A DNA stretch of 64,000 nt from Shewanella sp. MBTL60-007 (GCF_019654915.1 NZ_BPET01000013.1:1-64000); one strand, 5' to 3'. Shown: positions 1-7,913, counted from the stretch's first letter. The notes: generated by a model not told the origin, from the sequence alone. A program made the numbers and translations.

Positions 1-589
1 AGTTTTCCGCACCTAAATCTGCATATTGCACTTTCCCTCTGACTCGACTTAACCAGTACCAACCTAGCTTTTCAACGGATTTATACCATGGCACTTTAAA
101 GCCAGCATCACTGACAATGAGCGGTGTAGTGTTACTCGGTAGAATGCTTGCAAGGTCGGCTAGAAATTGGTCATGAGCCTTCTTTGAACATTGCTCTGAA
201 AGCGGAAAGGCTTTCTCATAAAGAGTAATAGAACGACCATGTAGTGCCACCGAAGCCCGCAATACCATAAGCCGTTTTTGCTCACGAATATCAGACCAGT
301 CAACAAGAACAATGGGCATCGAATTACCTGAACAGATAAAGCTGGCATGCCAACGGTATACAGCGAGTCGCTCTTTGTGCAAGTGACGATTACCTAACAA
401 TCTGTCGATTCGTTTGATGTTATGTTTTGTTCTGGCTTTCGTTGGCAGGTTACGACCAAGTTCGGTAAGAGTGAGCGTTTTACATTCAAGTAATGCGTGG
501 CAAGCCAGCGTTAAACTGTTGAGTCGTTTTAAGTGCAATTCAGGGCAGAATTGGTAAAGAGAGTCGTGTAAAATATCGAGTTCGCACAT
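1..589 (-). CDS. IS10-like transposase, N-terminal part (partial)
   Basis: Cut-and-paste DDE transposase of the IS4 family, IS10 group. Reading the minus strand from the ATG at 589 gives an uninterrupted frame of 196 codons to the window edge, starting MCELDILHDSLYQFCPELHL. From memory this differs from IS10-Right transposase at only a few residues. The segment LIVSDAGFK carries the first catalytic aspartate of the family's DDE triad; the other catalytic residues lie outside the window. The start codon is buried in the RNA-OUT pairing region, as in IS10, where antisense RNA keeps translation very low. No frameshift or stop is seen, so the visible part looks intact. Confidence 0.88.
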   Translation of the reverse strand, partial: MCELDILHDSLYQFCPELHLKRLNSLTLACHALLECKTLTLTELGRNLPTKARTKHNIKRIDRLLGNRHLHKERLAVYRWHASFICSGNSMPIVLVDWSDIREQKRLMVLRASVALHGRSITLYEKAFPLSEQCSKKAHDQFLADLASILPSNTTPLIVSDAGFKVPWYKSVEKLGWYWLSRVRGKVQYADLGAEN

Positions 590-651
590 CTTGTTGTCTG
601 GTTATTGATTTTTCTCAGAACCATTTGATCACATGACAAGATGTGCATCTA
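582..651 (+). ncRNA. RNA-OUT-like antisense RNA of IS10
   Basis: In IS10 a ~70-nt stable RNA, RNA-OUT, is made from the opposite strand to the transposase mRNA and blocks its ribosome binding. Here the plus strand from 582 begins TCGCACATCTTGTTGTCTG, matching the remembered 5' end of RNA-OUT. It can fold as a long hairpin with CACATCTTGT near its start and ACAAGATGTG near its end. The pairing region covers the transposase start codon at 589. The ends given are estimates based on the IS10 model. Confidence 0.72.
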
Positions 652-696
652 CCTTAAATTTATGATTTTTATCAAAATCATTAGGGGATTCCTCAG

Positions 697-1197
697 AGCG
701 GATTACTAGTCACCTTCCCAAACTGGGATAACGCCAACTACCTTGTGCCACTATCTCCTGTTGGTGATTACTTTTACACAGACAAAATTGAGATAATTAC
801 ACGGTTAAACAAAGCAAAAGAAAATGGAATAAGTAGAAAACTAGTCGATACTTACCTTCCTTGGAAACCAAAAGCAGCCCCTTTAGATACTAAAGAAGTA
901 GAACCTATATCTAATAAAGTAAAACCCATTAATCTAAAAGAACCTTTTCATGTAGGACGCTTAGCCAAGGCTTTGACTGAGTTAGGTATAACAAAACCTT
1001 ATATACAAGAGCTTGGTAAGTTTGTTGTGTTGGATGCTGATAGTTACGAACTCATGCCTAAATCAATGATAGAGCTAGTAGAGGCGAGGTGTAATGTTGC
1101 AATTATCGACTTGCCTGACTACGTAGAAAATGCGGACTTTTATGACAGCTATGTTGAAGACACTGAAGAGGTAGAAGATGAGATTAGGGATGGATAG
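697..1197 (+). pseudogene. Island ORF interrupted by the IS10-like element (3' part)
   Basis: The frame is open from the first base after the IS end (697, reading SGLLVTFPNWDNANYLVPL) to the stop at 1197, so the IS most likely landed inside a longer gene. The missing 5' part should lie beyond the IS, outside the window. An internal GTG at 745 could start a 150-aa product, but no convincing ribosome binding site precedes it. The C-terminal end is acidic (EDTEEVEDEIRDG). I do not recognise the family. Base composition is clearly more AT-rich than the chromosomal genes further right, as expected for transferred DNA. Confidence 0.6.
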
Positions 1198-1291
1198 CTC
1201 TTGCCTTTTTCAGTGCAAGCAAGCTAAGCGGAGGGCTTTAGCCCAAAGCGATAGCGCTGCGTATTATAGTTATTATTAACTTTATTTAGGC

Positions 1292-1327
1292 GGACACATC
1301 TGTCCGAGCCTTAGGACAAATCAGTCC
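1292..1327. promoter_or_regulatory. Two matching 14-bp palindromes, probable operator pair
   Basis: GGACACATCTGTCC (1292-1305) and GGACAAATCAGTCC (1314-1327) share the form GGACA-N-ATC-N-GTCC. Their centres are 22 bp apart, about two helical turns, so a dimeric repressor could bind both on one face of DNA. They lie 28 bp upstream of the ATG at 1355, over the likely promoter. Operator function is inferred. Confidence 0.55.
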
Positions 1328-1354
1328 TTTACATATTACTGAGGAACCCAAAAG

Positions 1355-1939
1355 ATGAGAAATATTCTCTTAGATACCCTACTTTTAAACTTTGAAAATA
1401 AGTTTAAAGGCTGTATCCAGAAAGTCGTCGATGAACACAAAACTGTTATCGTTAAAGCTAGTGATACATTAATCAAAGACTTATCGAACAGCCTACAAGC
1501 TTTTAAGTGGACTGCAATCAACCACCATGAAGCAACTCAACAAGAGTTAACCAATACGAAACTCATATCAACAATAACACTAGATGAGCTATCTGTAGGT
1601 GAAACAACCGACCTTCTCTCTGCTTCAGAGTTGGACTTAGTGCTTGGTTTAGAGCTTGCCGAAGTAGCAAAAACGGTTAAGGTCAACAACATTGAAACTG
1701 AAGTTATTGAATACTTTATCTACTTTGATAGTACCAATTCACCTAACATCGAACTGGCTATTACTAGAGCACATGAACTTCAAAAAGAGCTTGCACAGAG
1801 TTGTGGGGTTAAGTATCAAATAGCAGCCCTCCCTATACCAGCATTTGGCTCAATATTAAGCCCTTACGCTACAATTTCCGAACTAGATATTAACGGTAAA
1901 CCAAAAGCGAATATGACACCGCCTTGGGAGGTTGTTTAA
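1355..1939 (+). CDS. Island protein of unknown function (194 aa)
   Basis: ATG start preceded by GAGGAA about 9 nt upstream. The product has no signal peptide or membrane segment and looks cytoplasmic. Residues about 1-60 look helical and charged; the C-terminal half is mixed alpha/beta with a Pro-rich stretch (AALPIPAFG) and ends KANMTPPWEVV. I do not recognise the family. The stop overlaps the next start as TAATG, so it is probably translated together with the nuclease-like gene and may work with it. The paired palindromes just upstream suggest the two-gene unit is repressed by an element-encoded or host factor. Confidence 0.75.
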   Translation: MRNILLDTLLLNFENKFKGCIQKVVDEHKTVIVKASDTLIKDLSNSLQAFKWTAINHHEATQQELTNTKLISTITLDELSVGETTDLLSASELDLVLGLELAEVAKTVKVNNIETEVIEYFIYFDSTNSPNIELAITRAHELQKELAQSCGVKYQIAALPIPAFGSILSPYATISELDINGKPKANMTPPWEVV

Positions 1940-2457
1940 TGTATCAAAGCAAAGCTGAACAAGCCTTTCATGGTAGGAACGCAAACCTAATGAGTATCGA
2001 TAATAAATTCCTTCTTAAAGGTTTTGACTTTGATGACAATAGCGGCTCAATGTTTAAGGCTAAAGCTGATTTTTACCATCCCGAAACCAAAACTGTTATT
2101 GAATTCAAGTGCCATAAACTAAACCATACAGTGTCAATTGGGGACGGACTATACCTCAAGGATAACAAACAAGCATATGCAGGCAACAGAATTAGCCCTG
2201 AGTGGCTACAGCTACAATTTGGTTGGAACCATTCAGCAGTAAAACAGGCCATTGTTAGTAATGAGCTTTGGAGTCGAGGGTTTGAGTATGTAGTTGTTTT
2301 CCATGATGACACAATACTATCTAAAGGTAAGGGATTGAGAGAAAGAGACTATATTGCCGAACAGGAACGATATAGACAGCTTGGATTAGAGTTTATGTAC
2401 GAATCTGAGATGGTCTACTTACTAGACCCTGATTACACTGAAATCTATCATGACTAG
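1939..2457 (+). CDS. PD-(D/E)XK nuclease-like protein
   Basis: Start ATG at 1939 overlaps the previous stop and has a strong GGGAGG seven bases upstream; a TTG fifteen bases further up is unlikely. The 172-aa product carries AKADFYHPETKTVIEFKCHK at about residues 41-60: an aspartate followed ten or so residues later by E-F-K. This fits the metal-binding D...(E)xK core of the PD-(D/E)XK superfamily (restriction, repair and recombination nucleases). No DNA-binding domain is recognisable. In an integrative element such a protein could serve in replication, recombination or defence; the role is open. The superfamily call rests on one motif only. Confidence 0.6.
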   Translation: MYQSKAEQAFHGRNANLMSIDNKFLLKGFDFDDNSGSMFKAKADFYHPETKTVIEFKCHKLNHTVSIGDGLYLKDNKQAYAGNRISPEWLQLQFGWNHSAVKQAIVSNELWSRGFEYVVVFHDDTILSKGKGLRERDYIAEQERYRQLGLEFMYESEMVYLLDPDYTEIYHD

Positions 2458-2507
2458 CAAACCAAGCATCGTTTAATCAGTTCTTCTTTAGATGAGTAAA
2501 AATAGAG

Positions 2508-2518
2508 CCCCCCCCCCC
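2508..2518. repeat. C11 homopolymer tract
   Basis: Eleven consecutive C residues lie in the 116-bp gap between the nuclease-like gene and the convergent recombinase gene. It lies outside any called coding sequence. Such a tract can slip during replication, and its length is also the kind of call sequencing gets wrong. Confidence 0.9.
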
Positions 2519-2573
2519 GAAACAAGAAGCTCAACTCTTAAAGTGCTGCTGTTGACCGATGCTTAGCACAAGA

Positions 2574-3833
2574 TTAATAAACTCCCCCCCAATCCAACGC
2601 CCTAACCAGCTTCAACATGTTCTCTATCTTGTACTCTTTACCATAGCGGTCAAAGGTAATCGAGCCATGAGAATGACCAAGCAAACCAGCGACCATATCT
2701 GAGCTGTACTCTTTATGTTTGAGCTGAGTAGCCACAGCATGACGAATACCATGTAAGGTGTCTCGCTCACCCCAGCCTAACTTAGGCTTAAAGGTGTAGA
2801 ACCATTTAGAGACCTGATGTGAATAACCACGAGTCGATATCTTCCTGAGTTCTGGGAATAGTCGCTCGTGGCCGCTAGCCTGTTGCTTATCAACAAACTG
2901 AAGGAAGCCCATAGCGATTAGCTTAGGGTGAATAGGGATGACACGTTCACTGGTCGCGGTCTTAATGGACTGATCTGGATGTGTCGCTCTAATGTGGATG
3001 CAGGGGTAACCATCAATAACAGTAAAGTCATCTATATATAGTTGAGCTAATTCCCCTAGCCTTGCACCAGTATAAGCAGCAAGCCTTGGCAACCATGCAC
3101 GATAAGGCATCTTATGCTCAGTAGTTGATGGGATTTCCCTAAATAGCTGTCTGATTTTGGTCTCGCTCAAAGCATCTCGAGCCTTAGAGGCTTTAACCTT
3201 TGCCGACACCTTAATACTTAAGCCAACCATCGGGTTACTGATGCCGTAATGAATAGCTGCCCACTGTAATAGTGCAGAGACTCGAGTCAGCCGCTTATTA
3301 ACTGTAGAGACTGCAAGGTCAGCTTTAGATGAGAAGTGTCGCTTGTACTCTAATGCCTTAGCCAGCGTGAACTGTTCAAGACGTATATCACCTAGAAGCC
3401 CAATCATATCTTTATAGGTCTGACGGTTAACCTGTTCGCTATGCGATGACCAAGCGCCTTGCTTACGTTTCTCTTGGCAAAACTCTTCAGCTACTTGACT
3501 GAGTCTTGGGAGCTTAGGATGACTGTTGTTACTTGGGATAGTAATAGTGGCAGCTGAAACCTTGACTGGTCTTAAGGTCTCTTGCGTACAGGCTTGAGTA
3601 TGAACCGTCTCAGTAGTGCCTTGAGTGCCACCTTCAGCAACACTGCGTAACTGACTCAACACTTGCCAAGACTTACGAACGGCTTCAAGACGGTCTCTAG
3701 TCGCTAACGACTTTCTGATTTCACGCTTACCAAGGGAGCTTTGTTGAGCTTCGGGTACGACTATACGCGCATACCAAATGCCATGACGAGATTGAAACAA
3801 ATATGGGGGAGTTTTATGTAAACCATTTCTCAT
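2574..3833 (-). CDS. Tyrosine recombinase (phage-type integrase) of the ffs island
   Basis: Site-specific recombinase that would insert and excise the element at the end of the ffs gene. The 419-aa product has a central SAM-like DNA-binding part and a C-terminal catalytic domain with the box I arginine in YTGARLGEL, the HGIRH motif (H-x-x-R), LGH and the nucleophile tyrosine in FDRYG. The longer frame back to 3977 reads through the SRP RNA gene and is not believable; ATG 3833 has GGTGG about 8 nt upstream. The gene sits within 70 bp of the 3' end of ffs on the same strand, the usual layout for an integrase beside its attachment gene. All catalytic residues are present, so it looks functional. 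Confidence 0.9.
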   Translation of the reverse strand: MRNGLHKTPPYLFQSRHGIWYARIVVPEAQQSSLGKREIRKSLATRDRLEAVRKSWQVLSQLRSVAEGGTQGTTETVHTQACTQETLRPVKVSAATITIPSNNSHPKLPRLSQVAEEFCQEKRKQGAWSSHSEQVNRQTYKDMIGLLGDIRLEQFTLAKALEYKRHFSSKADLAVSTVNKRLTRVSALLQWAAIHYGISNPMVGLSIKVSAKVKASKARDALSETKIRQLFREIPSTTEHKMPYRAWLPRLAAYTGARLGELAQLYIDDFTVIDGYPCIHIRATHPDQSIKTATSERVIPIHPKLIAMGFLQFVDKQQASGHERLFPELRKISTRGYSHQVSKWFYTFKPKLGWGERDTLHGIRHAVATQLKHKEYSSDMVAGLLGHSHGSITFDRYGKEYKIENMLKLVRALDWGGVY

Positions 3834-3902
3834 CGAGTGTACCACCAAGTGTATCACCTGAGGTCTTTCTGAGATAAGTCTTTGATTAGACTTTAGTTTG
3901 GA

Positions 3903-4010
3903 GGCTCCCCTAGAGCCGCACCCCGGCACATGAGTCACTTGCTGCGGTTGCTCCCTTCCAGGCCTGGCCGAGTTCACAAGTTATCATTGCGGGGGGACCC
4001 TAGGGTCACC
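3903..4010 (-). ncRNA. ffs: 4.5S RNA, signal recognition particle RNA
   Basis: Binds Ffh (SRP54) to target nascent membrane proteins to FtsY and the Sec translocon. The minus strand contains GGCCAGGCCTGGAAGGGAGC, the conserved apical Ffh-binding region of bacterial 4.5S RNA (E. coli GGTCAGGTCCGGAAGGAAGC). The flanks pair into a long hairpin: the 5' part GGTGACCCTAG can pair with 3' CTAGGGGAGCC. The 3' end abuts the island, so this end is probably the attachment site. Ends are set by stem pairing and are good to a few bases. Confidence 0.9.
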
Positions 4011-4049
4011 ACTGATTTCTTTTGGAGTGTTACTCCAAAGAACGGCTGC

Positions 4050-4078
4050 ATTATCTACCATGCACCGCTATCAATCAA
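4050..4078 (-). promoter_or_regulatory. Sigma70-type promoter for ffs
   Basis: On the minus strand, -35 TTGATT (4078-4073) and -10 GATAAT (4055-4050) are spaced 17 bp. Transcription would start near 4043, giving a precursor leader of about 30 nt before the 4.5S RNA. The leader includes a perfect 8-bp hairpin (4021-4039, arms TTTGGAGT and ACTCCAAA). Confidence 0.65.
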
Positions 4079-4131
4079 GTGATAATCAGCCAACTTGGCC
4101 CTGTTTTGGTTTGATCGATGATTCTATAAAC

Positions 4132-4156
4132 AAAAGCCCTTTTAAAAAGGGCTTTT
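4132..4156 (-). terminator. Intrinsic terminator after comEA
   Basis: Hairpin with arms AAAAGCCCTTT and AAAGGGCTTTT, T-rich on both sides, 24 bp after the comEA stop and upstream of the ffs promoter. It could work in both directions. Confidence 0.85.
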
Positions 4157-4179
4157 AGGGTATTAACAAGCGAAAATCA

Positions 4180-4512
4180 TTACAAACTTAATTGACTGCG
4201 GTTTTTCTCAATCAATTTCTCACCAATCCCCTTTACGTTAGTCAGTTGCTCGACAGAACTGAAATTCCCGTGGGTTTTTCGATACTCCACAATTGCAGCA
4301 GCTTTCGATTCACCAATACCATCGAGAGACGATAACTCCTCTGCCGTCGCGCTATTAATCTTAATCAACTCTGACTTAGCTACTGACTGCTTAGCTTTGG
4401 ACTGCTTGGCTTGCCCCTGAGAGGTTGGCACGCCTGCTACTTTAGCTTCCACTAAAGCGGGGAACATTAATACACTAGATAGGCATAAAACAGACAAAAA
4501 TACTTTATTCAT
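4180..4512 (-). CDS. comEA: ComEA-family helix-hairpin-helix DNA-binding protein
   Basis: Small exported DNA-binding protein; ComEA proteins pull transforming DNA into the periplasm in naturally competent bacteria. The 110-aa product has a signal peptide (about residues 1-23, ending VEA), a basic Gln/Ser-rich linker and two helix-hairpin-helix motifs, LSSLDGIGESKAAAI and LTNVKGIGEKLI, at about 60-105. The ATG has AGGAG seven bases upstream. It stands alone between ffs and a divergent transporter. Gram-negative homologues may also be general exported HhH proteins, so competence is known for the family, not shown here. Confidence 0.88.
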   Translation of the reverse strand: MNKVFLSVLCLSSVLMFPALVEAKVAGVPTSQGQAKQSKAKQSVAKSELIKINSATAEELSSLDGIGESKAAAIVEYRKTHGNFSSVEQLTNVKGIGEKLIEKNRSQLSL

Positions 4513-4640
4513 GAATATCTCCTTTTATTTATCCTTAAAGGTGTGGCCTCAATCCCTTTTCCTTGGCCACAAAGTTAATGTAGATCATGACCTCGGTTTT
4601 AGCCAATAGCAGACCGACATCACATAGCACCCACAACTAA

Positions 4641-4656
4641 AGTGATCGCGATCACA
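4641..4656. promoter_or_regulatory. CRP-type site between comEA and the SLC13 transporter
   Basis: AGTGA-N6-TCACA matches the CRP consensus TGTGA-N6-TCACA at nine of ten positions, inside the perfect palindrome GTGATCGCGATCAC. The 376-bp gap (4513-4888) between two divergent genes has nothing else that I can call with confidence. It could serve either gene; comEA is the nearer. Confidence 0.6.
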
Positions 4657-4888
4657 GCTAGAGCATAACGGCTAACTTTCAGTAACTTGCATGGCTTCTG
4701 TATTAAATGCCCCTTTGACAGATTAATTTCGAAATAACAAAACAAGCCAAGGTGATATGCATCTTAAATTGCGGGGTAAGCGTGATAAATAGCACATTTC
4801 AAGCGAGTCAAACTTGAAAGTTTTTAACCGAGTTTAAAATTTTGAACTTAAGTAAACCTCGACTAGAGTGAGCCAACCTAAAATAATA

Positions 4889-6295
4889 ATGGACATTCCA
4901 ATGTCATTTGAATCAACAAAAGTACCCGATAATACTGATGGCAAAATGTCAAAGCAGCAGAAAAACCTAGTCATTCTCGCTGCAGATATCCTGCTATTAT
5001 TTTTGATGTATAACTTCCTTCCTTTCGAGGAGGGCGTCAACACAGGCTTGGCAATGCTGGTGTTCGCGGCAATATTATGGTTAACAGAAGCAATCCATAT
5101 CAGTGTCACCGCTATTTTAATTCCGATTCTAGCTGTGCTATTTGGTGTATTCGAAACCCAAACAGCCATGAGCAACTTTGCTAACCCCATTATCTATCTG
5201 TTCTTCGGGGGATTTGTGCTAGCTGCTGCGCTAAACCACCAAGGTATAGATAAATTAATTGCCCAACAAGTTCTGGGAGCCTCAAAAGGCCGTTTATCTG
5301 TCGCCTGCTTGATGCTATTCGGGATCACCGCGGCTCTTTCTATGTGGATCAGCAACACCGCTACGACTGCGATGATGTTACCACTAGCACTTGGGATCTT
5401 GCACCAGATCGATATCAAGAAACATAAGAGTACCTATCTGTTCTTGCTATTAGGTATCGCCTACTCCGCAAATATTGGCGGTATTGGTACTTTAGTTGGC
5501 AGTCCACCAAATGCTATCGCGGCGGCTCAAGTGGGTCTTTCATTTGCCGATTGGCTTGAGTTTGGTCTGATCACCGTTGCTATCATGCTGCCGATGATGC
5601 TCATTGCACTCTACCTGTATTTTAAGCCAGATCTCTCTATGATCTGCGAAGTTAAAACTGAGAAGCAATCACTCACTTTTCAAGGACAACTCACGCTACT
5701 GATCTTTATCACTACAGTATGCTGCTGGATCTTCAGTAAACCCATTTCTCAAGCCCTAGGTGGAATCTCAAAATTCGATACTATTGTGGCACTCGGCTCA
5801 GTCGTGCTTTTAGCTGGTCTAGGCTTAGTTAAGTGGAAAAAAATTGAGTCGACAACAGACTGGGGGGTTCTTATCCTGTTCGGGGGCGGATTAACCTTAA
5901 GCGCTGTGTTAAAAGCGACTGGCACAAGTGTGTTCTTAGCTCACTGGATCACCGACATTTTCGGCAACACTCATATGGCACTATTTACCTTTGCAGTAAT
6001 CGCCTTCGTAGTGATGCTGACAGAATTTGCCAGTAACACAGCCAGTGCAGCACTGTTAGTTCCTGTATTCGCCGCAATTGCCGAAGCTCTCGGCCTCTCT
6101 CCTGTAATGCTATCCGTTTTGATTGGTATCGCCGCCTCTTGCGCCTTTATGTTGCCTGTTGCGACGCCGCCCAATGCCATTGTTTATGGCTCAGGTTATA
6201 TCAAGCAATCTGAGATGATGAAAGCGGGTGTGATCATCAACTTTATCAGCATGGTCGTGCTCTATATCATCGCCCATACTTTCTGGGAAGTTTAG
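4889..6295 (+). CDS. SLC13/DASS family sodium:anion (probably dicarboxylate) symporter
   Basis: Inner-membrane secondary transporter that imports dicarboxylates or other divalent anions with Na+. The product (about 468 aa) has many hydrophobic helices and the paired family signatures: SNTATTAMMLPL with GSPPNA in the first half, SNTASAALLVPV with ATPPNA in the second. These are the Na+/substrate-binding clusters of VcINDY-type carriers. The start is uncertain: GTG 4868, ATG 4889 and ATG 4901 are all possible and none has a strong ribosome binding site. The family is clear; the substrate cannot be read from sequence. A CRP-type site upstream would fit carbon-source control. Confidence 0.85.
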   Translation: MDIPMSFESTKVPDNTDGKMSKQQKNLVILAADILLLFLMYNFLPFEEGVNTGLAMLVFAAILWLTEAIHISVTAILIPILAVLFGVFETQTAMSNFANPIIYLFFGGFVLAAALNHQGIDKLIAQQVLGASKGRLSVACLMLFGITAALSMWISNTATTAMMLPLALGILHQIDIKKHKSTYLFLLLGIAYSANIGGIGTLVGSPPNAIAAAQVGLSFADWLEFGLITVAIMLPMMLIALYLYFKPDLSMICEVKTEKQSLTFQGQLTLLIFITTVCCWIFSKPISQALGGISKFDTIVALGSVVLLAGLGLVKWKKIESTTDWGVLILFGGGLTLSAVLKATGTSVFLAHWITDIFGNTHMALFTFAVIAFVVMLTEFASNTASAALLVPVFAAIAEALGLSPVMLSVLIGIAASCAFMLPVATPPNAIVYGSGYIKQSEMMKAGVIINFISMVVLYIIAHTFWEV

Positions 6296-6304
6296 CGTAT
6301 TATC

Positions 6305-6335
6305 GCCCTGCCTTTCTTTGGCAGGGCTTTCTTCT
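6305..6335 (+). terminator. Intrinsic terminator after the SLC13 gene
   Basis: Perfect 8-bp stem GCCCTGCC / GGCAGGGC with a 7-nt loop, followed by TTTCTTCT, 10 bp after the stop. Confidence 0.85.
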
Positions 6336-6370
6336 CATGCTTAATTTAGGCAGTAGCTCAACTCTCGGAT

Positions 6371-7552
6371 CTAGCCCAAGTTTGCTAAACCATCTTCAAG
6401 AGCCTGAATAATATCCTCCACAGATTCGAGACCGACAGAGATCCTCAATAGATTATCGGTGATCCCAGCCTCAATTCGTTCCTCTTCGGTATAGGGTGAG
6501 TGCGTCATGGATGCCGGGTGCTGAATTAATGACTCTGCATCCCCAAGGCTTACCGCAATAGAAAACAGTGATACCTGATTTATAAACTTGATTGATTGCT
6601 CAAGACTCGCATCTAACTCAAAGGCGATAACCCCACCCGCTCTACGCATCTGTGAGCCTAGTAGTTTATACCCTGCATGGCTTTCAAGCCCTGGGTAGTA
6701 CACATTTGACACTTTTGGATGATGCTCAAGATAGCTAGCCACTTTCTCCGCATTATCACAGTGGCGCTCGAGGCGCACATCTAAAGTTTTTAGCCCCCGT
6801 AAAATCAACCAAGCATCATGGGGCGAGATCACCGCGCCAACGTCCTTAAGCACTTCAAACTTAATCACTTCCATCTGTTCGAAACTGGCACACACAATCC
6901 CAGCTATCACATCACCGTGACCATTGAGATACTTTGTTGCGCTGTGAATAACAATGTCGATGCCATGTTTAATCGGTTGCTGCAGCAGAGGCGTCATAAA
7001 GGTGTTATCCACTATGCTAACTAGATTATGCTCCTTAGCGATTCGTGCGATAACATCGAGGTTGAAAACATTCAGATGAGGATTAACAGGCGTCTCGCAA
7101 AATAAAACTTTAGTGTTGGGCTTTATCGCCGCTTCAATGGCGGCTTCATCGATAAAGTCAACCAGAGTAACCTCGATACCAAACTTAGCCAGTTGAGAAG
7201 TCATTAAAGCAAAGGTACAACCATAGACGGCATGAGATGCCACTAAGTGATCGCCATGACTTAAGTTTGCTAATAAGGCTGCCGATACCGCTGCCATCCC
7301 AGAAGCGGTTGCAGCGGCGGCATCACTGCCCTCTAGAGCGGCAATTTTACGCTCAAGTTCCGCCGTTGTCGGATTGCCTAAACGAGTATAAATATAACCT
7401 TGCTCACTCCCCGAAAACCTCGCAGCACCCTGCTCGGCGCTTTCAAATACGAATGTCGCACTCTGGCACAGAGGCGTCACTAGTGCACCGGACTCATTAG
7501 GTTCACGTCCCGCATGGATCACTTTTGTGGCAAGCTGCCATCTATCTTGCAT
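6371..7552 (-). CDS. mdeA: Methionine gamma-lyase (PLP-dependent, Cys/Met metabolism family)
   Basis: Splits L-methionine into methanethiol, 2-oxobutanoate and ammonia. The 393-aa product is a full-length member of the Cys/Met metabolism PLP family: the Schiff-base lysine is K207 in SATKYLNGHGD, and the phosphate-binding SGMAAV motif is near 84-89. Y110-G111-C112 fits the Tyr and active-site Cys that distinguish methionine gamma-lyases from cystathionine gamma-synthases and lyases. Position beside ycjF and the psp genes also matches mdeA in S. oneidensis, from memory. Main alternative is a cystathionine gamma-lyase or MetB-like enzyme. Confidence 0.82.
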   Translation of the reverse strand: MQDRWQLATKVIHAGREPNESGALVTPLCQSATFVFESAEQGAARFSGSEQGYIYTRLGNPTTAELERKIAALEGSDAAAATASGMAAVSAALLANLSHGDHLVASHAVYGCTFALMTSQLAKFGIEVTLVDFIDEAAIEAAIKPNTKVLFCETPVNPHLNVFNLDVIARIAKEHNLVSIVDNTFMTPLLQQPIKHGIDIVIHSATKYLNGHGDVIAGIVCASFEQMEVIKFEVLKDVGAVISPHDAWLILRGLKTLDVRLERHCDNAEKVASYLEHHPKVSNVYYPGLESHAGYKLLGSQMRRAGGVIAFELDASLEQSIKFINQVSLFSIAVSLGDAESLIQHPASMTHSPYTEEERIEAGITDNLLRISVGLESVEDIIQALEDGLANLG

Positions 7553-7913
7553 AATGCTCTCCCAACTTGATGACGACTGATCTTTTAATAGTTGTTGATA
7601 TCAGTTCTTTGCAAATATTTTTGGCTGAATTAACCAACCCATTCAGAAGAACAATTGAAACAGCAAAGGTTGGTGTGAGTTCCGCAACCAAGATGAACTA
7701 CTCTGGATAAAGATCATACTATTTGAATACGATTTGCCTCAATCCAGTTGTAAAGCGATTGTTACAAACGAATGAATTGCAAGGGCAGGATAGACAATGA
7801 TTAGGCCGCTGTTTGGCGGCCTATGATGAACTGGACTTTTTGTAATTAGCTCTAGCTATAGTGAGCTCTAGTTTAGATACGCCGCTTCGATATCAATTAG
7901 ATTTCGATAAGCA
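7553..7913. other. Intergenic region upstream of mdeA
   Basis: 361 bp between mdeA and the end of ycjF, both on the minus strand. It holds a hairpin at 7803-7822 (AGGCCGC and GCGGCCT), without a clear T-run, and presumably the mdeA promoter. I see no MetJ-box array and no ORF of note. Confidence 0.5.

Larger units (their letters stand above)
1..696 (-). mobile_element. IS10-like insertion sequence (IS4 family), cut by window edge
   Basis: The minus strand from 696 begins with a terminal sequence CTGAGGAATCCCCTAATGAT, which closely resembles the outside end of IS10-Right as I remember it. It is followed by a leader and a transposase reading frame very close to that of IS10. The element continues past base 1, so its other end, total length and target duplication cannot be seen. 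The 9 bp next to the end (697-705, AGCGGATTA) would be the target copy if insertion followed the usual 9-bp rule. It interrupts an open reading frame of the island. Confidence 0.88.

Noticed and set aside
160..348. 62-aa minus-strand ORF
   Set aside because: It is another frame inside the IS10-like transposase, whose own frame is open across this stretch.
1198..1354. Integron attC-like site in the island gap
   Set aside because: Short inverted repeats are present, but the paired core sites expected of attC are not.
3834..3977. N-terminal extension of the recombinase
   Set aside because: These codons lie in the ffs RNA gene and its 3' flank; the RNA is strongly conserved and ATG 3833 gives a normal family N-terminus.
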